Source: Deltaproteobacteria bacterium
Lineage (GTDB): Bacteria > Desulfobacterota > Dissulfuribacteria > Dissulfuribacterales > UBA3076
Assembly (NCBI GenBank): GCA_011042225.1
Contig: DQXT01000139.1
Location: 1-34,057 of the forward strand
Direction: 5' to 3'
Length of the DNA stretch: 34,057 nucleotides
In this document: in pieces, positions 8,859 through 17,162 of the stretch
Layout of the letters: every line of letters begins with the position of its first letter
How positions within the stretch are numbered: the stretch's first letter is position 1
Notes under the pieces: generated by a model
Told to the model about the DNA's origin: nothing
Databases searched by the model: none
Seen by the model: the letters and a program-made list of their open reading frames with translations, nothing else
Position numbers and translations under genes: made by a program

Positions 8859-9038
8859 ATTGAGAGTTCATCTGTTAGACATTAGTATTCAATTGTCAAA
8901 AATCAGGGTATTACATTAATCAAAAATAACACCTGACAGGTAAAAATTTATGATACAAGAAATTCTGCTTGTCAGGACGGCGGTCCGATCATTATTAAAC
9001 CAATAGCTGACTGCCAGGCGGTCGATCGCTCAATTTAG
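8855..9038 (+). repeat. MITE-like intergenic element, copy A
   Basis: Related to 14728-14890 in the opposite orientation. Its first 79 bases (8855-8933) align without gaps to the reverse complement of 14812-14890 with 60 identities by hand count; the second half aligns with gaps. The ends resemble each other in inverted orientation (TTGAATTGAG at the left, CTCAATTTAG at the right). It begins at the stop codon of the ABC ATPase gene and ends 31 bases before the lon ATG, so it fills the whole gap and may carry the lon promoter. It has no coding capacity. Confidence 0.7.
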
Positions 9039-9069
9039 TTATAAATTAAACGGGAGTAAGTAAGTCAAA

Positions 9070-11469
9070 ATGGATATAGAAGATACTATTACAGATCTGC
9101 TTGAGACAGATGACCAGGGAGAGCCTATAGAAATACCTGAAGAGCTTCCTCTTTTGCCAGTAAGGGACGTGATTGTCTTTCCCTCAATGATTATTCCGCT
9201 TTTCATTGGAAGAGAGGCCTCTGTAGCCGCGATAAACGATGCCATGGCCTCTGACAGGATGGTTTTTCTTGTCACACAAAAGGACGCCTCGGAAGAGACC
9301 CCGTCCAAGGATGGATTGTACAAGACCGGTGTCGTGGCCATGATAATGAGGACGCTACAGCTTCCTGACGGGCGTCTCAAGGTCCTGGGCCAGGCCCTTG
9401 TAAAGGGTATGATTCAGGAATTCCTGCAAGAAAAGCCTTGCTTTAGGGTCCGCGTGAAGACGGTCAAAGAGGAAGAATCATCTGAGATATCCGTAGAGGT
9501 AGAGGCCCTTGTCCGAAATATAAGAGATCAGGCAGAAAAACTGTTTAATCTTAAGGGCGTCTTTACTCCTGAGATGGGGGCTATCTTAAGTGGTGTTGAG
9601 GAACCGGGCAGGCTGGCGGATATCGTTGCATCTAATCTTAACTTAAAATCCGCCGAGGCACAGCGTTTGTTGGAAATGACAGATCCCCTGGCGCGTTTAA
9701 GGGAAGTAAATAACCTGCTCACAAGGGAACTCGAGGTCTCTACTGTGCAGGCCAAAATCCAGTCTGACGCCAAAGAGGAAATGACCAAGACCCAGAGAGA
9801 ATATTTTCTCCGCGAACAGTTGATGGCCATAAGAAGGGAGTTGGGGGAAATCGACGAAAAGTCTGAAGAATTGGCAGAGCTTAGGGAGAAGGTCCGTAAG
9901 GCCAAGATGCCCAAGGAGGCGGAGAAGGAAACCCTGAAACAGATCCAGAGGCTTGAGTCCATGCATCCTGAGGCCTCTGAGGCATCTATGGTAAGGACGT
10001 ATATCGATTGGCTGATCGCTGTTCCATGGTCAAAGAGCACAAAGGATAAGCTGGATGTGCGCAGGGCACAGAAGATTCTGGATGAGGATCACTATGACCT
10101 GGAAAAGGTTAAGGACCGCATAGTTGAATATATTGCTGTCAGAAAACTCAACCCTTCTGTAAAAGGACCGATTTTGTGCTTTATAGGTCCACCAGGGGTC
10201 GGGAAGACATCCCTGGGCCGTTCTATAGCCAGAACCATCGGGAAAAAGTTTATCAGGATATCTCTCGGAGGCGTCAGGGATGAGGCAGAGATTCGAGGTC
10301 ATCGCAGGACCTATATTGGTGCCCTTCCAGGAAGAATCATACAAGGACTTAAAAGGGCCGGGAGCAACAATCCTGTTTTCATGATGGATGAGGTGGATAA
10401 GATAGGGGCTGACTTTCGAGGCGATCCGGCTGCCGCCCTTTTGGAGGTTCTTGATCCTGAACAGAACAACTCATTTACAGATCATTACCTGGATCTGCCT
10501 TTTGATCTTTCAAAGGTATTGTTTCTGCTTACGGCCAATGTATCTGATACTATTCCATCCGCCCTTTTTGATCGACTGGAGGTAATTCATCTGTCCAGCT
10601 ATACCAGTGAAGAGAAAAAGGCCATTGCCAAGAAATATCTGATCCCCAGACAGCTCAAAGAACACGGGCTTTCAGAGAAGGTCCTGAAGATTTCAGATGC
10701 CACGCTCATCAGGATAATTTCAGACTATACTCAGGAGGCGGGACTTCGAGAACTGGAGAGACAGATAGGCGCAATTTGCAGAAAGGTGGCAAGGCGTATC
10801 GCCGAGAGCGGAGATGCGACCTTTAAAATTACCAGCGCCAACATTAAACATTATCTTGGTATCCCGAAGTATGAGACAGATCTGGAACAGGAAGAGAGCC
10901 AGGTAGGGGTTGCAACAGGACTTGCGTGGACTCCGTTCGGGGGTCAGATCCTGCGGGTTGAGGCCAGCGTAATGAAGGGTAAAGGGAAACTGACCCTTAC
11001 CGGACTGATGGGCGAGGTAATGAAGGAGTCGGCTCAGGCTGCCTTAAGTTATGCGAGATCAAGGGCCGAAGAGCTTGGTATCGACCCTGAGGTCTTTGAG
11101 GAAAAGGACATACACATCCATGTGCCGGCCGGGGCCATACCAAAGGACGGTCCTTCTGCAGGCATAACCCTTACCACGGCTCTTGTCTCTGTCCTGGTTC
11201 ATCGGCCGGTCAGTAAGGATGTGGTCATGACCGGGGAAATAACCTTGCGCGGCAGGATACTTTCTGTCGGAGGGATAAAGGAAAAGGCCCTGGCGGCATT
11301 GAGGGCCGGCATTTATACTGTTATAATTCCAGAGCAAAACCTGATAGACTTGGAAGAGATACCGGCAAATATCCGCAGAAAACTTGATTTTAAGCCGGTT
11401 AGGCATATGGACGAGGTGCTGGATATTACTATTGGACCTCGGCCCTGGGTAAATATAAATGGCGAATGA
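9070..11469 (+). CDS. lon: ATP-dependent Lon protease
   Basis: Cytosolic AAA+ serine protease that degrades misfolded and regulatory proteins. 799 residues, standard for LonA. The N-terminal substrate-binding domain (LPLLPVRDVIVFPSMIIPLFIGR from about residue 25) and a coiled-coil stretch (about 190-290) lead to the AAA+ module with Walker A GPPGVGKTS near residue 373 and Walker B FMMDEVDKIG. The proteolytic domain has the catalytic Ser at about residue 696 (KDGPSAG) and the Lys at about 739 (GGIKEKALAALRAG). The ATG at 9070 is preceded by GGGAG at a long spacing (about 13 bases). No heat-shock (sigma32) promoter is recognisable in the gap upstream, which is taken up by a repeat element. Confidence 0.97.
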   Translation: MDIEDTITDLLETDDQGEPIEIPEELPLLPVRDVIVFPSMIIPLFIGREASVAAINDAMASDRMVFLVTQKDASEETPSKDGLYKTGVVAMIMRTLQLPDGRLKVLGQALVKGMIQEFLQEKPCFRVRVKTVKEEESSEISVEVEALVRNIRDQAEKLFNLKGVFTPEMGAILSGVEEPGRLADIVASNLNLKSAEAQRLLEMTDPLARLREVNNLLTRELEVSTVQAKIQSDAKEEMTKTQREYFLREQLMAIRRELGEIDEKSEELAELREKVRKAKMPKEAEKETLKQIQRLESMHPEASEASMVRTYIDWLIAVPWSKSTKDKLDVRRAQKILDEDHYDLEKVKDRIVEYIAVRKLNPSVKGPILCFIGPPGVGKTSLGRSIARTIGKKFIRISLGGVRDEAEIRGHRRTYIGALPGRIIQGLKRAGSNNPVFMMDEVDKIGADFRGDPAAALLEVLDPEQNNSFTDHYLDLPFDLSKVLFLLTANVSDTIPSALFDRLEVIHLSSYTSEEKKAIAKKYLIPRQLKEHGLSEKVLKISDATLIRIISDYTQEAGLRELERQIGAICRKVARRIAESGDATFKITSANIKHYLGIPKYETDLEQEESQVGVATGLAWTPFGGQILRVEASVMKGKGKLTLTGLMGEVMKESAQAALSYARSRAEELGIDPEVFEEKDIHIHVPAGAIPKDGPSAGITLTTALVSVLVHRPVSKDVVMTGEITLRGRILSVGGIKEKALAALRAGIYTVIIPEQNLIDLEEIPANIRRKLDFKPVRHMDEVLDITIGPRPWVNINGE

Positions 11470-11517
11470 GACCACTGTTTACATTTCCATGCATTGAAAT
11501 TATTCAATGGAGTCCTT

Positions 11518-12690
11518 ATGCACATGAGGATTGATCGCGATCGCCTGGCCGATACATTCAGGCAACTTGTTTCGATAGACAGCCCTTCAAGAGAAGAAAA
11601 GGGTGTGGCAGACTGTATCAGGAAAATCCTGAAGGAGGAAACAGGGGCGGAGGTTATAGAAGATCGATCACATAGTCAGACAGGCTCTGAAAGCGGCAAC
11701 ATCATTGCACGCATTCCAGGCACAGAGAAGGTGGCACCGCTCTTTTTCAATGCCCACATGGACACTGTGGAACCTGGAAGAGGAATCAAGGCAATCTTAA
11801 AGGACGGGATTTTCCATAGTGACGGGTCCACAGTCCTTGGTGCAGATGACAAGGCGGCTGTAGCCATACTCATTGAGGCGGCAAGGCTGCTAAAAGAGCA
11901 CAGGGTCTCTCATGGTCCTATTGAGTTTCTATTTACCGTATGCGAGGAAATCGGACTGCTGGGGGCCAAATCGCTGGATCCTGCTTTGCTTGAGGCCAAG
12001 GCCGGGTATGCTCTTGATTCGGATGATCCGGAAGTCTTAATAAATCAAGCACCTTGTGCCGTTCGTTTCAGGGTCAGGGTCCTTGGCAAGGCCGCTCACG
12101 CTGGTCTTAATCCTGAACTGGGAATAAATGCCATACAGGTTGCAGCCAGGGCCTTGGGAGAAGTACCTATAGGCCGCATTGATGAGTATACTACTGCCAA
12201 TATCGGGTTGATACGCGGTGGCAAGGCGACCAACATAGTACCTGAAGAAGTGGAGATGGAGGGAGAGATCCGTAGCCACAATCCTAAAAAATTAAACGAA
12301 GTCTGGGATCAGATCCTTGGGGCTTTTCACAGAATCGCTTTGGATTTTAAGCCGGAGGCAAACCACAGCAAAGAAAATCCCGGATTTCCCTTGATTACCA
12401 CAGAGTTGATTGATGACTATCCTCTGATGTCGGTCTTTGAAGAGCATCCCCTGATTACCACTGCCGTGAAAGCGTCAAAGGGGCTCGGGAGGGAACTCAG
12501 ATTAAACATGACCGGAGGGGGAAGCGATGCCAATATCTTAAACTCTAAGGGCCTTACTACAGTGATCATGGGAGTTGGTATGCAAAACGTTCACTCCACA
12601 TCAGAGTATATAAGCCTGGATGATATGACAGCTGCAGCGGAGTTGGTCCTGGAGATAATAAAAAACTGGGAGGCGACCGAGGGGCCTTGA
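11518..12690 (+). CDS. M20 family metallopeptidase, PepT-like
   Basis: Dinuclear zinc peptidase of the M20 family, probably an aminotripeptidase-like or related exopeptidase. The metal-binding signature FNAHMDTVEPG is followed by GADDKAAVAI with the bridging Asp, then the catalytic pair FTVCEEIGLLGA. The dimerisation domain is in the middle (VRFRVRVLGKAAHAG) and the final metal ligand is in the NVHSTSEYI region. GGGSDANILNSKG and 390 residues fit the PepT-like branch. The frame is open from a TTG at 11494, but GGAG at 11509-11512 points to the ATG at 11518. It lies 48 bases after lon and is probably co-transcribed with it; joint action, with Lon making peptides and this enzyme trimming them, is an inference. 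It converges on the YHS-domain gene with three bases between. Confidence 0.88.
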   Translation: MHMRIDRDRLADTFRQLVSIDSPSREEKGVADCIRKILKEETGAEVIEDRSHSQTGSESGNIIARIPGTEKVAPLFFNAHMDTVEPGRGIKAILKDGIFHSDGSTVLGADDKAAVAILIEAARLLKEHRVSHGPIEFLFTVCEEIGLLGAKSLDPALLEAKAGYALDSDDPEVLINQAPCAVRFRVRVLGKAAHAGLNPELGINAIQVAARALGEVPIGRIDEYTTANIGLIRGGKATNIVPEEVEMEGEIRSHNPKKLNEVWDQILGAFHRIALDFKPEANHSKENPGFPLITTELIDDYPLMSVFEEHPLITTAVKASKGLGRELRLNMTGGGSDANILNSKGLTTVIMGVGMQNVHSTSEYISLDDMTAAAELVLEIIKNWEATEGP

Positions 12691-12693
12691 GGC

Positions 12694-12966
12694 TCAGGAT
12701 TTCTTTTTTTGCTCTCTAAACTTGTTTCTGCACTTGTCGCTGCAGAAGTAATATGTCTTTCCTTGCCAATTAAGGGATAAGGCATCCCTTTTAGCGCAAT
12801 AGACGCCGCATACAGGGTCCTGTACAAGTATATCCGTTACGGGTGTTTTACCATCATGTTTTGAACCGGTTTTCAAAACCTTTTGCGATTTAAGGCCTTT
12901 TAAAAGGCCTTTTATGATATAAAAAACCAACAGGAACAAGATAGAAAGCAAAATAAAGCGCAACAT
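12694..12966 (-). CDS. Small membrane-anchored YHS/TRASH-type metal-binding protein
   Basis: A 90-residue protein. Residues 1-23 form one hydrophobic segment (LRFILLSILFLLVFYIIKGLL), most likely a membrane anchor. The rest holds a YHS-like motif: DPVCGVYCAKRDAL, then GKTYYFCSDKCRNKFRE, with Cys residues placed as in TRASH/YHS domains, which bind metal ions. It starts three bases after the folK stop and so is the last gene of the dap-folK run. The function is unknown; metal sensing or delivery is an inference from the domain. Confidence 0.8.
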   Translation of the reverse strand: MLRFILLSILFLLVFYIIKGLLKGLKSQKVLKTGSKHDGKTPVTDILVQDPVCGVYCAKRDALSLNWQGKTYYFCSDKCRNKFREQKKKS

Positions 12967-12969
12967 GGG

Positions 12970-13509
12970 CTACCTGTCCCCCTGTGTTTCTTTTTGATTC
13001 AATTTACGGATTTCCGGTCTGTCTTGTGGGAGTTCAGCCAGGAGTTCCGAAACCGTTTTGTTCCATGGGATAAGCAAGAGATTTGGAGCAAGCTCAGCCC
13101 ACGGAGCCAGTACGAAACGCCTAGTGGAAAGGCGGGGATGGGGCACATAAATCTGTTGATTGCTTGTCCGTATCAGCACCCCTTCCATAAAGAGTAAATC
13201 CAGATCAATGGGCCGGTCTTCTTTTTCCTTGCGGTCTCGACCCATGGCATTTTCAATTTTCAGCAGGTTGGAAAGTAGATTCTGAGGACCAAGGGCTGTA
13301 ATTATTTCCGCCACGGCATTTATGAACCATTTGGATGTATTTATATCCACTGGTTCGGTCTCATACCATTGGGAACAGCGCAAAAAATCTATTTCAGGCT
13401 GGGCGGACAAAAGGCCAAGGGCCTTAAGGCAGTTTTCAATCCTATTTCCAAGATTGGCCCCCAGACCAATATATGCCTTTTTCCAGCCGTGCGTTCTATC
13501 AGACACCAA
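12970..13509 (-). CDS. folK: 2-amino-4-hydroxy-6-hydroxymethyldihydropteridine pyrophosphokinase
   Basis: Transfers pyrophosphate from ATP to 6-hydroxymethyl-dihydropterin in folate synthesis. The motifs AYIGLGANLGNR, SQWYETEPV, WFINAV, the signature ENAMGRDRKEKEDRPIDLDLLF and VPHPRLSTRRFVLAPWAELAP are all in place; 179 residues is normal for the single-domain form. The start lies 23 bases after the stop of the aminotransferase gene, implying one transcript. No other folate gene is in the window. Confidence 0.95.
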   Translation of the reverse strand: MVSDRTHGWKKAYIGLGANLGNRIENCLKALGLLSAQPEIDFLRCSQWYETEPVDINTSKWFINAVAEIITALGPQNLLSNLLKIENAMGRDRKEKEDRPIDLDLLFMEGVLIRTSNQQIYVPHPRLSTRRFVLAPWAELAPNLLLIPWNKTVSELLAELPQDRPEIRKLNQKETQGDR

Positions 13510-13532
13510 ATTTTATCTTATTCCCAATTCCA

Positions 13533-14696
13533 TTAAAATATTTGTCTAAATCTCTCGACAGCTTCTGCAAGACGTTCCTTTGACACGGTTAACGCCATAC
13601 GTACATAACCCTCGCCGGATTGGCCAAAACCGTTTCCAGGCGTACATACGATCCCTGTCTTTTCAAGTAGCAGGGAACTGAAATCCTTAGATGTATAACC
13701 TTTAGGAACCGGGGTCCAGACATAAAAGGTGGCCTTGGGGAAAGGGGTGTCAAGGCCCAGGTCCCGAAGGCCTGAAACCAGAATATCCCTGCGCTCGCGA
13801 TATATCTCCTGCATTTTACGGATACAGGATTGATCACTTTCCAGTGCTGCAATGCCGGCCTCCTGAACGGCCTCAAATTGTCCGGAATCTATATTGGATT
13901 TCACCTGGGCAAGCGAACCGATCAGTTCAGGATTCCCTACTGCAAATCCTATGCGCCAACCGGTCATGTTGTAAGTCTTTGACAGTGAATGAAATTCCAG
14001 GCCTACTTCCTTGGCACCCGGGGTCTCAAGGAAGCTTGGAGCGATATATTCATCATAGGTCATTTCGCTGTAGGCATTGTCGTGGCAAACGATAATATTG
14101 TTTTCCTTTGCGAAGTCAACGACCCTGGCAAAGAACTCAGGCGGGGCTACTGCGGCAGTGGGATTATTCGGATAATTTATCCACAGGATTTTTGCCCTTT
14201 TCAGGATATCTGCCGGTATAGAGTCAAGGTCCGGCAGAAAATCGTTTTCAGCGATTAACGGCAGATAGTAGGTCTCGCCGCCGCTAAATAATGTTCCAAT
14301 ATTATAAACAGGATATCCCGGCGTAGTTACCAGCACCACATCGCCCGGATCTACAAAGGCGATAGGGAAATGCGCTATCCCCTCCTTTGATCCTATAAGG
14401 ACAACGACCTCGCTCGCAGGATCGAATGACAGGTCAAACCTCTTTTTATACCATTCGGCTGCCGCTTTACGGAAAGAAAGCATGCCGCGGGATGATGGGT
14501 ATCGGTGATACCGTGCCTCCTTAACAGAGGCTATCATGCGCTCCACAATAAACTCGGGTGTGGGGAGATCCGGATCACCAATACCTAAATCAATAATATC
14601 TACACCCTTTTCCCGGACCTCGGCCTTCATTCGGTCGAGCTCCAGAAAAAGATATGGTGGCAACTGTTGTAACCGCACCGATTTTGTGAAAATCAT
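13533..14696 (-). CDS. dapL: LL-diaminopimelate aminotransferase-type class I aminotransferase
   Basis: PLP-dependent aminotransferase. DapL makes LL-diaminopimelate directly from tetrahydrodipicolinate and glutamate, bypassing the succinyl or acetyl steps. 387 residues. The N-terminus has the DapL-type LQQLPPYLFLELDRMK, followed by IDLGIGDPDLPTP; other marks are NYPNNPT, CHDNAYSEMTYD, the PLP-binding Lys at about residue 240 (SLSKTYNMTGWRIGF) and GFGQSGEGYVRMALT. The context is decisive: dapB and dapA stand directly upstream in the same orientation. Some relatives annotated as general aminotransferases look similar, so the exact activity is an inference supported by its neighbours. The gap to dapB contains repeat element copy B. 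Confidence 0.86.
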   Translation of the reverse strand: MIFTKSVRLQQLPPYLFLELDRMKAEVREKGVDIIDLGIGDPDLPTPEFIVERMIASVKEARYHRYPSSRGMLSFRKAAAEWYKKRFDLSFDPASEVVVLIGSKEGIAHFPIAFVDPGDVVLVTTPGYPVYNIGTLFSGGETYYLPLIAENDFLPDLDSIPADILKRAKILWINYPNNPTAAVAPPEFFARVVDFAKENNIIVCHDNAYSEMTYDEYIAPSFLETPGAKEVGLEFHSLSKTYNMTGWRIGFAVGNPELIGSLAQVKSNIDSGQFEAVQEAGIAALESDQSCIRKMQEIYRERRDILVSGLRDLGLDTPFPKATFYVWTPVPKGYTSKDFSSLLLEKTGIVCTPGNGFGQSGEGYVRMALTVSKERLAEAVERFRQIF

Positions 14697-14727
14697 TGAT
14701 AAGACCTCAAATTTGTCATTCTTTAAT

Positions 14728-14890
14728 CTAAATTAAGCTGTTAGCCTATAGCGGTTAGCTATTAGTTTAATGATTACAGGAAGTTCTGCTATTACAAACT
14801 TTCATCCATTGGGTGTTATTTCTAATTAACCCAATACCTTGATTTTTCAAAGCTAAACGCTAATGGCTAACAGCTAATCGCTCAATTCAG
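14728..14890 (-). repeat. MITE-like intergenic element, copy B
   Basis: Related to 8855-9038 but reversed. Its ends form imperfect terminal inverted repeats: CTAAATTAAGC then TGTTAGCC from the left, and on the other strand CTGAATTGAGC, a 7-base insert, then TGTTAGCC. It lies between the dapB stop and the dapL start inside the operon, so it would be transcribed as a long hairpin. An inner ATTGGGT/ACCCAAT pair lies at about 14809-14837. There is no ORF. Confidence 0.7.
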
Positions 14891-14912
14891 GTTTAAGGAA
14901 AGAAAAAAATAA

Positions 14913-15716
14913 TTACTTGAGCCCCAACACATCCTGCATATCATAAAATCCTGCTGGCTGTTCAGCGATCCAGAGGGCCGCCCTTACTGCTCCTTTTGCA
15001 AAGGTGTCCCGGTTTGAGGCCTTATGCACGACCTCAATACGTTCACCTATGCCGCCGAAAAGCACTGTATGTTCGCCGACTATATCTCCGGCTCGAAGGG
15101 TCTGGATACCAATTTCCTTTTTACTTCTTTCACCAATAAACCCATGTCTTTCAAATAAACCTACCTCTTCAAAATCCCTGCCGAGGGAGGCGGCAATTAC
15201 CCTGCCCAATTGAAGGGCCGTGCCGCTAGGGGCATCTTTTTTCATTCTGTGGTGTGCCTCTACGATTTCAACATCATAGTCATCACCAAGGACCCTGGCT
15301 GCAATGTCAACAAGCCTGTAAAGCAGATTAACCCCTACACTCATATTGGGCGCGAGTACGCAGGGGAAATCCTTTGCGAGCTGTCTGATTTCGACAAGTT
15401 CTTCACTTGCCAGTCCCGTTGTTCCTATAACCATCGATTTTTTATGTAGGGCTGCGATACGGGAGTGTTTCAGGCTGGCTTCGCTGATAGTGAAATCGAT
15501 GACTACATCTCCCTGATCTATCACGGAATCGAGGCTGTCTGCTACTGTAACTCCCAAGGATCTGGTCCCCGCAACAACTCCGGCATCCTGGCCGACAGCC
15601 GGGCTGTCCGGGTGTTCGAATGCCGCCTTCAGAGTGATACCCTCAGTATTATTAATCATGTTTATAATGCGACCGCCCATACGACCACCCGCACCGGCTA
15701 CTATAGCTCGGACCAT
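14913..15716 (-). CDS. dapB: 4-hydroxy-tetrahydrodipicolinate reductase
   Basis: Reduces the DapA product to tetrahydrodipicolinate with NAD(P)H. 267 residues, normal. The nucleotide-binding motif AGAGGRMGGRI is at the N-terminus, VVIDFT and IGTTG in the middle, APNMSVGVN follows, and the catalytic/substrate motif EAHHRMKKDAPSGTA is intact. GERSKKEIGIQTLRAGDIVGEHTV is typical of the C-terminal half. The start ATG at 15716 has a GGAGGAG-type Shine-Dalgarno just upstream on the minus strand. It lies between dapA (228 bases upstream) and dapL. Confidence 0.96.
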   Translation of the reverse strand: MVRAIVAGAGGRMGGRIINMINNTEGITLKAAFEHPDSPAVGQDAGVVAGTRSLGVTVADSLDSVIDQGDVVIDFTISEASLKHSRIAALHKKSMVIGTTGLASEELVEIRQLAKDFPCVLAPNMSVGVNLLYRLVDIAARVLGDDYDVEIVEAHHRMKKDAPSGTALQLGRVIAASLGRDFEEVGLFERHGFIGERSKKEIGIQTLRAGDIVGEHTVLFGGIGERIEVVHKASNRDTFAKGAVRAALWIAEQPAGFYDMQDVLGLK

Positions 15717-15944
15717 AATATCTCCTCCTAAAAATCAGCACTCAGGCAATCCGGTCTTTTACGACCGCCGTTTTATCAAATATTCAAGCCTTATTATACT
15801 GTAAAAACAGTAAAACATTAGTACGCTTAACAAGCCATATATGCACGGCGTGAAATTTTTCCGGAATGATAAGTAGTTATCGTAAGTCTCAGTGACGGAA
15901 AATTGAGGCAACGCCGCAGATCAGGTCTTTAAGCGGAATCGGTT

Positions 15945-16883
15945 CTACTTGACCAGCTTGAGTTCTTGCAGAACCCCTCTCAGTCTCTTGATATTGGCCT
16001 CACTCATCGGGGCCAAGGGTAGACGGACTTCATCCGTGGGTATTTTGCCCATCATTGCGAGAGCGGTCTTGGCCGGAACTGGATTGGTCTCATAAAAAAG
16101 GGCGTTAAACAGCGGAAATAATTTTAAATGCAACTGGCGTGCCTTTATAAAATTCCCCTTTTTAAATGAGTTTACCATAGCAGCCATTTCTCTCGGCACT
16201 ATGTTTGATGCAACGGAGATGACACCCCTGCCTCCAATGGTCATGATGGGGAAGGCGGTAAAGTCGTCGCCTGATAGCACTATAAAGTTTTTAGGACACA
16301 ACCGGATTACCTCTGTTACCTGCTTCAGACTGCCCGTTGCCTCCTTTATCCCGATAATGTATCTGTTTTTGGCGCAGCGCGCTACGGTTTCGGGAAGCAT
16401 GTTTACACTTGTACGTCCGGGTACATTATAAAGGACCATGGGAAACTTGCATTCATCAGCTACGGTCATAAAGTGCCGATATAATCCTTCCTGGCTGGGT
16501 TTGTTATAGTATGGTGTAATCACCAGTGCTGCGTTCGCACCGGCATTCTTCGCGTGATTTGTGAGCATGATAGTCTCTGCAGTGGAGTTGGAGCCTGTTC
16601 CGGCGATCACCGGTACGCGTCCTTTAACGGTATCTATGGTGATCTCCACCACCCTCATGTGCTCTTCGTGGCTCAGGGTGGCTGACTCACCGGTAGTACC
16701 GCAAGGTACTATGCAATGGGTCCCTGACTTTATATTCCATTCTATAAGGTTCTTGAGGGCTTCCTCATCCAGTTTTCCGTCCTTAAAGGGGGTTACTATG
16801 GCAACAATGGCCCCGCCGATCTGCTCTTTTTTTCCCTTGCCCGCTGTTTTCCTTCTTTTACTTGCTCCGATTTCTTTCGCCAT
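15945..16883 (-). CDS. dapA: 4-hydroxy-tetrahydrodipicolinate synthase
   Basis: Condenses pyruvate with aspartate semialdehyde, the committed step to diaminopimelate and lysine. The fold is shown by GAIVAIVTPFKDG, PCGTTGESATLSHEEH, NVPGRTSVNM with the catalytic Tyr just before it, and the Schiff-base Lys in GIKEATGS. The frame is open from 16940, but a GGAGGG Shine-Dalgarno about 11 bases before the ATG at 16883 makes that the better start (312 residues). Even so, about 20 extra residues, rich in Lys and Arg (KEIGASKRRKTAGKGKKEQ), precede the usual start of the family. It is the first gene of the dapA-dapB-dapL-folK-YHS run. Confidence 0.95.
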   Translation of the reverse strand: MAKEIGASKRRKTAGKGKKEQIGGAIVAIVTPFKDGKLDEEALKNLIEWNIKSGTHCIVPCGTTGESATLSHEEHMRVVEITIDTVKGRVPVIAGTGSNSTAETIMLTNHAKNAGANAALVITPYYNKPSQEGLYRHFMTVADECKFPMVLYNVPGRTSVNMLPETVARCAKNRYIIGIKEATGSLKQVTEVIRLCPKNFIVLSGDDFTAFPIMTIGGRGVISVASNIVPREMAAMVNSFKKGNFIKARQLHLKLFPLFNALFYETNPVPAKTALAMMGKIPTDEVRLPLAPMSEANIKRLRGVLQELKLVK

Positions 16884-16955
16884 AATGTGTTTACCCTCCA
16901 CTAATACGACTTTTTGGAAATTTTTTTGAAAAGCATGCATTGTTTGATATATAGA

Positions 16956-16984
16956 TTATTAAAGGTTTTATGTCCTCAGGGCAA
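16956..16984 (-). promoter_or_regulatory. Possible sigma70 promoter of the dapA operon
   Basis: On the minus strand TTGCCC (16984-16979) is followed after 17 bases by TAATAA (16961-16956). Spacing is ideal, box quality moderate. It lies about 75 bases upstream of the dapA ATG chosen here. Confidence 0.35.
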
Positions 16985-17110
16985 GTACCGTTAAGAATAA
17001 TTAAGGGATTGAAAGATTCAGTAATTCGACAATTGGGGACCGGAGGTATCTACCGGACAGTCTTAAATTCCTTTAATAGTTTGAAATTATAAGAAAAGAG
17101 GAACTATCTG

Positions 17111-17162
17111 CGTCATTCCGATGAAAGTCGTAATCCAATATCTTAAAATGACCTGAATGACG
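17111..17162. repeat. Short dispersed-repeat-like palindrome with CGTCATTC / GAATGACG ends
   Basis: CGTCATTC (17111-17118) and its exact reverse complement GAATGACG (17155-17162) bound 52 bases that include GATGAAAGTCGTAATCCA, similar to the 'GTCATTCC...GGAATCC' dispersed repeats of many bacteria. The right end contains the first ATG of the response-regulator frame. Confidence 0.5.

Noticed and set aside
9528-10040. 170-codon frame antisense to lon
   Set aside because: Composition is that of the shadow of a strongly coding gene; lon is certain here.
12670-12712. Weak GGCCT/AGGCT hairpin with a T-run after the M20 peptidase gene
   Set aside because: Stem of only five pairs including a G-T pair; too weak to call a terminator with confidence.
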